Of a stretch of 40,568 nt of DNA, positions 1 through 6,711 are shown piece after piece. Every line of letters begins with the position of its first letter. Positions within the stretch are counted from its first letter, which is position 1. This DNA comes from Hydrogenophilales bacterium 16-64-46 (GTDB lineage: Bacteria > Pseudomonadota > Gammaproteobacteria > Burkholderiales > Thiobacillaceae): NCBI GenBank assembly GCA_002281775.1, contig NCGY01000014.1, positions 1-40,568 on the forward strand. Reading direction: 5' to 3'. Under the pieces are notes generated by a model. That model saw nothing but the letters and a program-made list of their open reading frames with translations. It searched no databases and was not told where the DNA came from. A program made the position numbers and the translations under genes.

Positions 1-462
1 CGGGGAATGAGTCAGGGAGCGATAGAAACCGGCGTTCGGATCGGCGGGCACACTGACCACGCTGACCTCGTAGGGCATCCATGCGAAGCGCACGGTGCGA
101 CCGGTTTCAGATACGGTTTTGAGAAGCTGATAGCCGACGCTCAGGCTGCGGATGATTCCGGCCTTCACGTCCGCCAGGATTTCCCGTGCCTGTGTGCTGG
201 AGCCGAAGCGCGCCAAGCCTTTCAGCTTGCCGCCCTCGATGCGCACCTGCTCGACGACGCCAACATTGAGCTGGGTATGGTCATGCTGCATGACAACGGG
301 AAGCGGCGCGCGCGACAGGTCGACCTCACCGGGCTTGTGGCCCAGCACTTCGTGGTATTCGCCACGGTCGACCGGTTGCTCGGTCGAAAGCACACACGGA
401 ATCAGGTCGCCGTCCGCATCGGCGGCGCGCAACTCGATTTCACGGATGAAGAATTCGGGCAT
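1..462 (-). CDS. HK97-type prohead protease, N-terminal part (cut by window edge)
   Basis: Partial gene; 154 codons are visible from ATG at 462 to base 1 with no stop. A GGAGGG ribosome site about 6 nt upstream fixes the start. The protein has the pattern of HK97-family prohead (assembly) proteases: a His in VMQHDH near residue 68, a gGkLkG(l)arF stretch, then KAGIIRSLSVGYQL, where the Ser of SLSVGY is the expected nucleophile, and a following VSVVSVPADPNAG segment usual for the family. It would cleave the scaffold or capsid delta domain during phage head maturation. The rest, possibly fused to or followed by the major capsid protein, lies outside the window. It is preceded, after a 347-bp gap, by a 99-aa gene and a terminase small subunit. 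Family assignment is by recognised motifs; no search was run. Confidence 0.8.
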   Translation of the reverse strand, partial: MPEFFIREIELRAADADGDLIPCVLSTEQPVDRGEYHEVLGHKPGEVDLSRAPLPVVMQHDHTQLNVGVVEQVRIEGGKLKGLARFGSSTQAREILADVKAGIIRSLSVGYQLLKTVSETGRTVRFAWMPYEVSVVSVPADPNAGFYRSLTHSP

Positions 463-685
463 GTTCGGCCCTCCATTCAAGCCAGGCCGCGCAAGCAAAA
501 GGGCGCGCCCAGGCAAACCAGAAACAGCTCCAGGAGCTGGCTTCAGTTCTGACCAGACGCGCCCTTGTCGGCGCGCTCCCACCTCGGTGAACTCGGTACA
601 GCACCGGCAAGCGCGAAGCTATTGAACTGGTGTCGTGTATCGGACCACTCGGGTTCGAACGTGTTTGTATTGTTGGAGCAAGATG

Positions 686-712
686 GCGAAATTCGTAGGC
701 AAGGAATTTCGC
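686..712. repeat. Hairpin copy 1: 9-bp stem, loop GTAGGCAAG
   Basis: Perfect 9-bp stem (GCGAAATTC against GAATTTCGC) closed by the 9-nt loop GTAGGCAAG. The same loop is closed by a different but matching stem in copy 2. On the minus strand, the direction of island transcription, the loop reads CTTGCCTAC. There is no T tract, so it is not a plain terminator. Confidence 0.75.
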
Positions 713-780
713 ACCGCCAGCCGCCTGTGCAGACGTTTCCACACTCCACAATCCAAGACTGAAACTCTCGCAGGCGGGGA

Positions 781-807
781 GCGACATTTGTAGGCAAGGA
801 ATGTCGC
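781..807. repeat. Hairpin copy 2: covarying stem, same loop GTAGGCAAG
   Basis: An 8-bp perfect stem (GCGACATT against AATGTCGC) plus a T-G wobble makes 9 pairs around exactly the loop of copy 1. Compared with copy 1, stem position 5 changes A to C and its partner changes T to G, so pairing is kept. On the minus strand it begins 3 nt after the stop codon of the 99-aa gene. It may be an RNA 3'-end structure, a protein-binding site or a REP-like repeat. Confidence 0.75.
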
Positions 808-809
808 GC

Positions 810-1109
810 TCAATGGTGAGGCACGTTGCCGATGGAATGAAATTGCAGGCCTTGTTCACGGCCTACTCGCAGCAACTCGGACAGGGTGTTGTCCAGGGCG
901 CTGGCCATGCCGATCAGGGATGCCTGCACTGCGGACAGGCGCTCGTTGACACCGGCTGGGTTCTCGACTCGCAGCACCTCGTTGGCCTTTGCCAGGCTCG
1001 CGCGGTGCAGGTGCAAGGTCAGCACCAAGCCCGCGACCGACTCGGTGGTGATGCTGATGGGGGCTGCGTGATCGCAGGCGAGGGTGACGCCAAATTGCTC
1101 AAGGTTCAT
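810..1109 (-). CDS. Hypothetical island protein, 99 aa
   Basis: Start chosen at ATG 1109 because AAAGGAAAC lies just upstream; the longer reading frame has an unlikely N terminus. The protein is soluble with no signal peptide. Residues from about 28 to the C terminus look largely alpha-helical, with regular Leu/Val/Ala spacing around LVLTLHLHRASLAKANEVL and ASALDNTLSELLRVG. I do not recognise a family. It sits 78 bp downstream of the terminase small subunit and before the prohead protease, so a packaging or head-assembly role is possible, but only from context. Hairpin copy 2 follows its stop codon directly. Confidence 0.6.
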   Translation of the reverse strand: MNLEQFGVTLACDHAAPISITTESVAGLVLTLHLHRASLAKANEVLRVENPAGVNERLSAVQASLIGMASALDNTLSELLRVGREQGLQFHSIGNVPHH

Positions 1110-1187
1110 GGTGTTTCCTTTCATAGTGTCGGCGGCCAAAAAAGTACCCAGGTGGCGGCCGCCAGGGACCACCGGAGCGTGCTCGGG

Positions 1188-1685
1188 TTATTCGATGTCG
1201 TCGTCGGGCTCGTTACGAGGTGCGCCGTTCATGTCGGCGATGCGATGCAGGAATTCTTCGAAGGCCTTAACCAGCAACTCTTCGCGCGCGGCGCGGTCGA
1301 GTCCGTCCATCAGCACGGACAGACGCGGCGGCTGTTGGAGCAGGTATTCGCGGGCGGCGATGACGGCGGCCTTGAGCTTGTGTTCCAGACCTGCAATCGG
1401 CACCAGCTCGCCCCTCCGCTCGCGCAGGTTCAGTTCGGCGATATCGGCCTGCGCACGCGACAGCCGGGCCCGTTCCGTCGCCAGGTTCATGCCGCCGTCA
1501 GCCTGCCTGCCTGCGGCCTGCTCCCGCAGGTTGGTGCAATACTCAAGCAGCCAGGTGGCGGCAGTGGCGTCGCGGCTCAACACCCCGCGCTTCAGCAGAT
1601 CGGATACGGCGGGCTGGGAGATTCCGACCAGCTCACCAAACCGGCCTTGAGTCACGACATCATCAACATCAGGCAGCATGGTCAT
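1188..1685 (-). CDS. Phage terminase small subunit (Nu1-like)
   Basis: 165 aa. The N terminus carries a helix-turn-helix (about residues 14-36, GRFGELVGISQPAVSDLLKR), as in Nu1/DUF1441-type DNA-packaging proteins. A charged helical middle follows (ERARLSRAQADIAELNLRERRGELV), where such proteins oligomerise, and the C-terminal third is helical. The role would be to recognise the packaging site and hand DNA to the large subunit. The start at 1685 has GGGGTT upstream; a second in-frame ATG at 1679 is possible. No terminase large subunit or portal gene follows before the protease, which is unusual for a complete HK97-type head module. It lies just downstream of the candidate origin. Confidence 0.75.
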   Translation of the reverse strand: MTMLPDVDDVVTQGRFGELVGISQPAVSDLLKRGVLSRDATAATWLLEYCTNLREQAAGRQADGGMNLATERARLSRAQADIAELNLRERRGELVPIAGLEHKLKAAVIAAREYLLQQPPRLSVLMDGLDRAAREELLVKAFEEFLHRIADMNGAPRNEPDDDIE

Positions 1686-1874
1686 GGCATAACCCCATTA
1701 GTGGATTGCAGAACTAGAGAAATACCGGGGTCGTTTCGGCCCGTATGCATACCGGCCGGGAAGGACCCGCTGCCGGGTACAGGGCTATGACTGTGCACAC
1801 GTCTGCACCAGTCGGCTGCATCGATGGGCAAGCATCCAGCCCACGCCACCCAGGGGAATAAGTGGAGACACACA
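1686..1874. other. Intergenic region upstream of terS
   Basis: Between terS and the candidate origin I see no gene. It holds a 10-bp perfect palindrome, GTATGCATAC (1743-1752), joined to a 14-mer, GTTTCGGCCCGTAT (1733-1746). That 14-mer recurs with one change at 1903-1916 inside the origin region. This is a plausible operator or promoter zone for the packaging genes, but no clear -35/-10 pair stands out. Confidence 0.4.
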
Positions 1875-1985
1875 TGCGGGTGATGCGGGTAATGCGTGCG
1901 ATGTTTCGGCCCATATATATTTTTTGTCTCTGACACTTTTCACACCTTGTAGGAAACATGCCCTGCATTACCCGCATCACCCGCA
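1875..1985. other. Candidate replication origin: inverted iteron arrays around an AT-rich core
   Basis: A 21-bp perfect inverted repeat (1875-1895 and 1965-1985) has arms made of tandem 9-bp units, GCGGGTGAT then GCGGGTAAT, followed by a degenerate third unit. Further inward, ATGTTTC is also shared (1901-1907 and its inverse at 1953-1959). The about 45-nt centre holds an AT-rich run, ATATATATTTTTT. The right arm overlaps the 3' end of the replicative ATPase gene. Origins built from two short-iteron arrays flanking an AT-rich core, placed beside the rep/primase gene, are established for phage satellites such as SaPIs; assigning that role here is inference. Confidence 0.65.
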
Positions 1986-3623
1986 ATTCAAAACGGTCCA
2001 GCGCGCAACCTTTGCGTGCCCGTCGCTGCCGGACTGCTTGACCTGCATCCCGTCGACGATGCGATCCTGGTGCCTGCGCAACCAGTAGCCCAGTCGGCGT
2101 GCGTTCGGCTTCTCGTTGCACACCAGTTGCAGGGCGTCACGCAGTTCCGGGAATTCGTAGGTATCAGACACGGGACGGAAAGCCATGCCAGCCGCAGCCA
2201 GTTCCGCCGCTGTTTTGGGCTCGCTGCCGAACGCAGCGCACCAGGCACTGAGCAGCAGCCGCATGCCCTCAAGGTCGGGGTCCTGTTCGCGCAGGCCTTC
2301 GGATGCCTTGAGCGGATCGGGCAGACCCAGCCAGGCCAGCGGCCGCCGCACCATCCTGTCCCATTGCTCGAACCCGCCCAGCGGGTGCATGCCATCGATA
2401 GACGGCGCACCCGCTGCCAGGTAAGCCAGCGGCAAGGTAAGTGCGGCGCGGATCAGTTCGCCGCGCCGCTTGAACACGTCTTCCAGGTGGTCGCGTGAGA
2501 AGGTGCGCTGCTCGGGCCTTTCCTGTCCGCTATCCATGCGGATCAGGGACACGCGACGCTTCAGGTCGCCGACGATGGACAGGTTGTTGCCGGTCGCCAC
2601 CATCAAGGCGTGCGTGGGAATCGACAGCATCCCGCTGGCACCGAGCGGCCGCAGGCGCACAAACTGCTGGGTCGCAACCTGGCAGAGCAGGTCGCCTTTC
2701 AGTGGCCGCTCGATGTTATCCAGGGCGATTACCGCGTCGCCCGCCAACAGCACACCTGCCAGCCGCTTCTCGGCTTCAGCGTCATCGTGTCCGAGCGACA
2801 GCACGCTGGCGCGGCGACCGGTGGCGATGATAGCGAAGGTCTCGGCAATCAGTGTTTTGCCGGTGCCGGGAGTCGGCGCTGTTACTGCCATCATGGGGGC
2901 AGCGGGGAGCACTCTGCGTAGCAGGCCGGTGATGATGCCGGCGACAACGGCCGCGCGATCCTCATCGGCGACAAACGGGAAGTCCTGCACCAGGTCTAGC
3001 AGCACGTCGAGCGCCGCCTGCGCATTGGCGCGGGTTGGCTTGGCCTGTGGTGCAGACCATCCGGGAATGTCCGAACACGCCAGAAACAAGCCCGTCTCTG
3101 GGTCATAACCGGGCTTGTCTATCAGGCGGCCTGAAAGGGTGACAATGTACGCTTCGATGAAGCCAGCCAGCGGTCGCAGCTCTGGCCAGTTGCCGCGCGC
3201 CAGGTAGGCGTCGGCGACACGGCGCGGACAGTCGCACGGCTTGTAGCCTTCAGAGCGTGCGTCGTAGCGTTCATGGCTGGCCGCAGCGGTCGCCAGCTCG
3301 GTCAGATGTGATCCATCGACCGGATGCAGCACCAATGCACCACGTGGGCGATGCACGCCACCACTGGCCGTTTCCGGTGCCGCATAGACGCGCACCAGGC
3401 GGCCAGTGTAGCTAAACAGGTTGTCGCACTTTTCCGCGAGGGCAAGTCCGGTCTGGTTGAGGACTTCGGGCAGTTTGCCGGGTTCGTGTCGGATCACACG
3501 GCCGCCTGCCGGGTTGAATGTCTCGCCGCCAGACTTGACCAGGTGCAGACCCTTTTTTCTGCGAGGCTTCTTTTCGGCCAGCTTGTCGAGCGCAGCCGCG
3601 CCGCGATCTTCGAGGTCGCTCAT
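1977..3623 (-). CDS. Replicative ATPase/helicase of the island
   Basis: 548 aa. Walker A is APTPGTGKT (residues 249-257) and Walker B is VIALDNIE (about 298-305), with a likely sensor segment, LMVATGNNLS. The basic N terminus has RRKKGLH. The C terminus (about 510-548, ARRLGYWLRRHQDRIVDGM) looks like a winged-helix DNA-binding end. This layout fits prophage and satellite replication ATPases that act with a primase at the element's origin. The start ATG at 3623 overlaps the stop of the CHC2 protein (ATGA), so the two are translationally coupled and probably act together. Its last codons lie within the right arm of the iteron pair, consistent with a protein recognising an origin at its own 3' end. 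Confidence 0.75.
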   Translation of the reverse strand: MSDLEDRGAAALDKLAEKKPRRKKGLHLVKSGGETFNPAGGRVIRHEPGKLPEVLNQTGLALAEKCDNLFSYTGRLVRVYAAPETASGGVHRPRGALVLHPVDGSHLTELATAAASHERYDARSEGYKPCDCPRRVADAYLARGNWPELRPLAGFIEAYIVTLSGRLIDKPGYDPETGLFLACSDIPGWSAPQAKPTRANAQAALDVLLDLVQDFPFVADEDRAAVVAGIITGLLRRVLPAAPMMAVTAPTPGTGKTLIAETFAIIATGRRASVLSLGHDDAEAEKRLAGVLLAGDAVIALDNIERPLKGDLLCQVATQQFVRLRPLGASGMLSIPTHALMVATGNNLSIVGDLKRRVSLIRMDSGQERPEQRTFSRDHLEDVFKRRGELIRAALTLPLAYLAAGAPSIDGMHPLGGFEQWDRMVRRPLAWLGLPDPLKASEGLREQDPDLEGMRLLLSAWCAAFGSEPKTAAELAAAGMAFRPVSDTYEFPELRDALQLVCNEKPNARRLGYWLRRHQDRIVDGMQVKQSGSDGHAKVARWTVLNCG

Positions 3624-4036
3624 CGGTTGTATTCCTCCGCTGCGGCGTGCAGACGCGATGCCGCCAGCTTCAATCGTTCCAGGTCATCGCCGACAAGAGG
3701 TTTGCCCTTCACCAGTTGCGCCGCGGCCAGCGAAACGATCAGCGTCTCGAAGCTCACGGCGCGTAGGATGTCGGCAGCCGGGAACGGCCGGCGCTCTGGC
3801 TTGCCGTCGACGATGTTTTTCTCGGGAAACAGCGCGGTCATGTCGAGCCCGACAGCGCCAAGCACTTCGGTGATCGAGCAGCCGGCGAAGCAATGCGCCA
3901 GGACGCGGCCGTCGCCAAGCTCGCGCACGGTGAGCGATGCGCGGCGATCTTCATGCGCAGGGCAGCGCGCGATCCAGCGGCCGTCTCCGGTGCGCTTGAC
4001 GTTTTCGAGCTGGGATAGCAGAACGTCGGCGCTCAC
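3620..4036 (-). CDS. CHC2 zinc-finger primase-like protein
   Basis: 138 aa from a GTG start at 4036 that overlaps the upstream stop (GTGA). A longer frame to 4150 exists, but its N terminus (many Arg and Pro) is out-of-frame noise from the preceding gene. Near the N terminus it has CPAHEDRRASLTV, then LGDGRVLAHCFAGC, the CHC2-type zinc-binding pattern of DnaG and phage primases. The rest is helical and lacks a visible TOPRIM domain, so it may be a primase DNA-binding half working with the neighbouring ATPase. It sits between the zinc-motif protein and the ATPase, each overlapping by 4 bp. Confidence 0.75.
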   Translation of the reverse strand: MSADVLLSQLENVKRTGDGRWIARCPAHEDRRASLTVRELGDGRVLAHCFAGCSITEVLGAVGLDMTALFPEKNIVDGKPERRPFPAADILRAVSFETLIVSLAAAQLVKGKPLVGDDLERLKLAASRLHAAAEEYNR

Positions 4037-4389
4037 GCGTTGCCCTCGGCAGGCGCTGCCAGCAGCAAACCGGCAGACGTTGCGTCTCGGGCCTCTTGCA
4101 CCAGGTGCGCGGGCAGGCGGCCGCCATTGCGGCGGATCGCGGCGGCGCATATCCCGCAGAGAAGCCAGGTCGTGGTGAACAGCCGCCCGGCAGCATCGTC
4201 GAAGTGGGTCATGCGGCCGACAGCCCGCTGCTTGCGCGCGACCGTGAACGGTTTGTCACAGCCGGCGCAGCACTTGCCGTGCCCCGAACTGTTTAGGTCC
4301 TCACCCACTGCACGGGTGACTTCACCCTGTAGGGGCAGCACCATCAACAGCGGGTCGGCATGGGGGTCATTGCTTACGGTGTACGTCAT
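4033..4389 (-). CDS. Small protein with paired cysteine motifs
   Basis: 118 aa; start ATG 4389 with AAGG upstream. It contains CCAGCDKPF (about residues 40-48) and, some 30 residues later, WLLCGICAAAIRR. Together these offer two C-x2-C pairs that could form one zinc ribbon. I do not recognise a named family. Its stop overlaps the GTG of the primase-like gene, and it lies directly after alpA, so it belongs to the replication operon. A role as a DNA-binding or replication accessory is inferred from context only. Confidence 0.6.
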   Translation of the reverse strand: MTYTVSNDPHADPLLMVLPLQGEVTRAVGEDLNSSGHGKCCAGCDKPFTVARKQRAVGRMTHFDDAAGRLFTTTWLLCGICAAAIRRNGGRLPAHLVQEARDATSAGLLLAAPAEGNA

Positions 4390-4398
4390 GGCGCAGCC

Positions 4399-4635
4399 TT
4401 ACTCTGTTGCGCCGTTATTGCGGGTTCGCTGTTCCAGCCAGGATTGCAGCGCCGTGCGGCTGTACCGCACTTTCCTGCCGACTTTGACGAAAGGCAGGTT
4501 ATAGCGCCCGGTCGAGCGCCATACAGACAGCGTGCCGGGTGCGACGTCGAGGATTGCTGCTGCTTCCGGTTCGTTTACAAGGTCGGAATTTTTAGGCCGG
4601 AGAATTTCGGCCAAGGTGGTTGCGTTGGTCATCAT
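4399..4635 (-). CDS. AlpA-family / excisionase-type HTH regulator
   Basis: 78 aa from ATG 4635, preceded by GGAAAG; an upstream ATG at 4659 lacks a ribosome site. The sequence has the winged HTH of MerR/AlpA/Xis-type proteins: LVNEPEAAAILDVAPGTLSVWRSTGRYNLPFVKVGRKVRYSRTALQSWLEQ, given here only as a recognition region over residues 18-70. AlpA-type proteins activate integrase or excision genes and are the usual switch in P4-like elements and Gram-negative PICIs. Here it lies at the head of the replication operon, 84 bp downstream of the gene that follows the integrase. Confidence 0.75.
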   Translation of the reverse strand: MMTNATTLAEILRPKNSDLVNEPEAAAILDVAPGTLSVWRSTGRYNLPFVKVGRKVRYSRTALQSWLEQRTRNNGATE

Positions 4636-4743
4636 GTGCTTTCCATAAAAACCCGGCAAGACCGGTATGGATCAGCACACTACGCACCAACTTTGCAGCG
4701 GTAAAAACAAGAGTTTCAGAAAACCTTGCCCCCAGATGGATAT

Positions 4744-5217
4744 CTAGTCACCCTGCTCCATCAGGGCCTTGCACTCACGGTAATAGTTCCGTGCCGTTGA
4801 CCAGCTCACGCCGTACTTTTCGCCGACTTCTTCAAACAAGGCCTCGTCAATCGGCCTCCCTTGCATGTGCAGGGATATAACCGAATGCCAGACTGCACCC
4901 GCCACAGACATGCCGGTGGCTGTTTTTCGTGACCTTGCGCGCACGGCGCTCTGCGACCAGTTTCCTGGTCGGCTCACGCCGAAGGCCTCATCCAGGGTCC
5001 GCGCCTCGCCGCTGCGATACTTCTCAAGAATCCCATTGAGCGCCTCGCTTACACGCGCACACAGGGGCTTGCCATACTGGCCAGACCGCCGGATCGCCTC
5101 AAGCAACCATTGGCCGTCCTTTGTTTGGTAGAACATGGTCATGGCATCTTCGATGTCGTTGTCAAACACATCCGCTTCGAAGTCTGGGTCGAATACTTCT
5201 TCGTCGGAGTCATTCAT
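4744..5217 (-). CDS. Hypothetical island protein with acidic N terminus and C-terminal HTH-like segment
   Basis: 157 aa from ATG 5217, which overlaps the integrase stop (ATGA); GGGGGCACGAA upstream supports it. The longer frame to 5412 only reads through integrase DNA. The first 30 residues are strongly acidic (DSDEEVFDPDFEADVFDNDIED). The C-terminal region (about 125-157: VGEKYGVSWSTARNYYRECKALM) resembles a helix-turn-helix. The family is not recognised. Its coupling to the integrase suggests a part in integration/excision or its control, as inference. Confidence 0.65.
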   Translation of the reverse strand: MNDSDEEVFDPDFEADVFDNDIEDAMTMFYQTKDGQWLLEAIRRSGQYGKPLCARVSEALNGILEKYRSGEARTLDEAFGVSRPGNWSQSAVRARSRKTATGMSVAGAVWHSVISLHMQGRPIDEALFEEVGEKYGVSWSTARNYYRECKALMEQGD

Positions 5218-6470
5218 TTCGTGCCCCCTATCCGCTTCACTTGTCCAGTCTTCTTGACGCCTGCCGCCTGAAGCATGGCGGTGGTCGCCGTATTCACTGA
5301 TGCACGCACTGGGTCCATGCTCAGCCGCGCATAGATCAACGTCGCGTCGGCTGATTTGTGGCCAAGGCTCTTGCCGATAATCGCCAGCGATGCCCCGCTG
5401 ATGGCCTGCCATGAGCCAAGGCTGCGTCGTAGATCGTGAATCCTGAAGTCGGCCATGCCTGCCCGCTTGAGTAGCGCCTGCCAGCGTTTGGCGGGGGGTG
5501 ACAGATAACCCGTTTTCGAATCAGCAGGAAACACAAAGCCGGTTTTCTTCCCGCCGTCCGGGTTGCGGGCTTTGAATATTTCGACAGCTTCCGGCACCAG
5601 CGCAACCACAACAGGGTCGCCGTTTTTGGTGTCGGGTATGCGCCAGACTGCCGATGCCAGGTTGATTTCCTGCCATTGAGCCGACAGCACATTGACGCGC
5701 CGTGCACCGGTCAGCAGGCACAACAGGACGAAGTGTTTGAAGTCTTCGGACGTGTCATCGGCCAGCGCCTTGAAAAACGCGGGCAGCTCATCGGCCTGAA
5801 TGAATCGGTCGCGCTTCACCTCCTTGAACGGGCGAATATCTTTTGCTGGATTCAGGCCGGTGTAACCCCACTCAGCCGCGCGCGCATAAATGGTGCCGAT
5901 GATTTCGACCACGCGGTTCGCCAGGACGGGGGTGCTAGTTCCGATTTCAGCGTGCAAGGTCCGCACATCGGCGCTGCCGATTTCGTCAATTTTGCGATTC
6001 GACCAGTCCACGCCGGCCGGATGCTTTTCGCGCTTGCGTCCGTGCTTCTTCGCCGGTTCGTCTGGCATGGTGCCGATGCAACGCTGCCAGATCATGCGGG
6101 TGTCATCGGCTGTCTTGACCCCGCGCGGTGCTGCATACAACGTCAGGTAGTTGTCGAACGCTTGGCCTAGCGTTAATCGCTTTTTCTCGATGCGCTTGGC
6201 CTTGACCGGGCTGGCACCTTTGGCAAAGTCGCCCAGGTGTTTCTGCGCTTCCTTGCGTGCGATTTCGACCGTCATATCGGGAAATGTGCCCAGCTTGAGC
6301 CAAGCCACTGAATCACCATCACGGGTAATGACGTAGAACGTTTTCGTTCCTGCCGATGTGATCCGCACGGCCAATTTTTGAACCTGGTCGTCGTAGTGCG
6401 TTGAACGCCCCTTTTCTGGTGCGGGCAATGCCTCCAAAACTTCCTTTTTGAACCTGATTCTGTTCGCCAT
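5214..6470 (-). CDS. int: P4-type tyrosine integrase
   Basis: 418 aa, full length for P4-like integrases. The N-terminal DUF4102-like region (residues 1-90) includes LAVRITSAGTKTFYV and WLKLGTFPDMTVEIARKEA. The catalytic set is visible: Arg257 (LLTGAR), a likely Lys282, His345-x-x-Arg348 (HDLRRS), His371 (LGHKS) and Tyr380 (LIYARL). It would recombine the element's attP with the tRNA-Arg gene. It reads away from attR into the island, with its start 162 bp from the tRNA fragment; short repeats in that gap are candidate arm sites. The stop overlaps the next gene by 4 bp. Confidence 0.93.
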   Translation of the reverse strand: MANRIRFKKEVLEALPAPEKGRSTHYDDQVQKLAVRITSAGTKTFYVITRDGDSVAWLKLGTFPDMTVEIARKEAQKHLGDFAKGASPVKAKRIEKKRLTLGQAFDNYLTLYAAPRGVKTADDTRMIWQRCIGTMPDEPAKKHGRKREKHPAGVDWSNRKIDEIGSADVRTLHAEIGTSTPVLANRVVEIIGTIYARAAEWGYTGLNPAKDIRPFKEVKRDRFIQADELPAFFKALADDTSEDFKHFVLLCLLTGARRVNVLSAQWQEINLASAVWRIPDTKNGDPVVVALVPEAVEIFKARNPDGGKKTGFVFPADSKTGYLSPPAKRWQALLKRAGMADFRIHDLRRSLGSWQAISGASLAIIGKSLGHKSADATLIYARLSMDPVRASVNTATTAMLQAAGVKKTGQVKRIGGTK

Positions 6471-6491
6471 TTTTCGACCCCTTGGTTTGGT

Positions 6492-6547
6492 GGGCTAACA
6501 CCGGGCTAACTTTGACAGTTAAATACCATTAAATTTCATGTTAGCCC
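6492..6547. repeat. Three copies of GGGCTAAC beside the integrase start
   Basis: GGGCTAAC occurs at 6492-6499 and 6503-6510 as direct repeats 11 bp apart, and inverted (GTTAGCCC) at 6540-6547. They lie between the integrase start and attR, where arm-type sites for integrase or binding sites for AlpA/Xis are expected. Nearby 6559-6573 is a small palindrome (TATGT, 5 nt, ACATA). The function is inferred from position. Confidence 0.5.
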
Positions 6548-6631
6548 GTTAACCTCGGTATGTAAATAACATACTGTTTTATATGGATTGATGCACACTC
6601 ATTAAGATTGATAAAGTATCCCACCGGGGAG

Positions 6632-6676
6632 CTACGAACCAAGGGGTCAGGAGTTCGAATCTCTTCGGGCGCACCA
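6632..6676 (+). other. attR: 3' fragment of tRNA-Arg(ACG), anticodon loop to CCA
   Basis: The fragment starts with the anticodon loop CTACGAA (anticodon ACG), then the 3' anticodon stem CCAAG, variable loop GGGTC, T stem and loop AGGAG-TTCGAAT-CTCTT, acceptor strand CGGGCGC, A and CCA. That is 45 nt, exactly tRNA positions 32-76. The bases upstream cannot pair to form the 5' anticodon stem, D arm or acceptor strand, so this is not a complete gene. It is the direct-repeat copy left at one end when an element integrates in a tRNA gene. The intact tRNA is predicted at the left end, outside the window. Confidence 0.88.
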
Positions 6677-6684
6677 AATTCCGG

Positions 6685-6711
6685 GCCCGGTCATCGCTGA
6701 CCGGGCTTTTT
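6685..6711 (+). terminator. Rho-independent terminator behind the tRNA fragment
   Basis: A 9-bp perfect stem (GCCCGGTCA against TGACCGGGC) with a TCGC loop is followed by five Ts. It is 9 nt past the CCA and is probably the original terminator of the tRNA-Arg gene, now separated from its promoter by the island. Confidence 0.88.

Larger units (their letters stand above)
463..809. other. Non-coding gap of the island with two matched hairpins
   Basis: This stretch lies between two minus-strand island genes. ORFs up to about 140 codons can be drawn through it, but none has a ribosome site or protein-like composition; the longest would overlap both neighbours. It is less GC-rich than the surrounding genes. 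It holds the two hairpins described separately (686-712 and 781-807) and a weak palindrome at about 526-541 followed, on the minus strand, by a short T-rich run. The protease start and its ribosome site lie at the low-coordinate end. I see no convincing sigma-70 promoter. Confidence 0.6.

Noticed and set aside
640..670. tRNA-like T loop (GGGTTCGAAC) in the island gap
   Set aside because: The flanking bases do not form a 5-bp T stem, and no acceptor or CCA is nearby.
440..859. 139-codon minus-strand ORF in the island gap
   Set aside because: It runs through both hairpins, overlaps both neighbours in other frames and has no ribosome site.
6595..6676. A complete tRNA gene ending at CCA 6676
   Set aside because: Only positions 32-76 fit. 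The upstream bases lack a matching acceptor strand (GCGCCCG expected), D arm and 5' anticodon stem.
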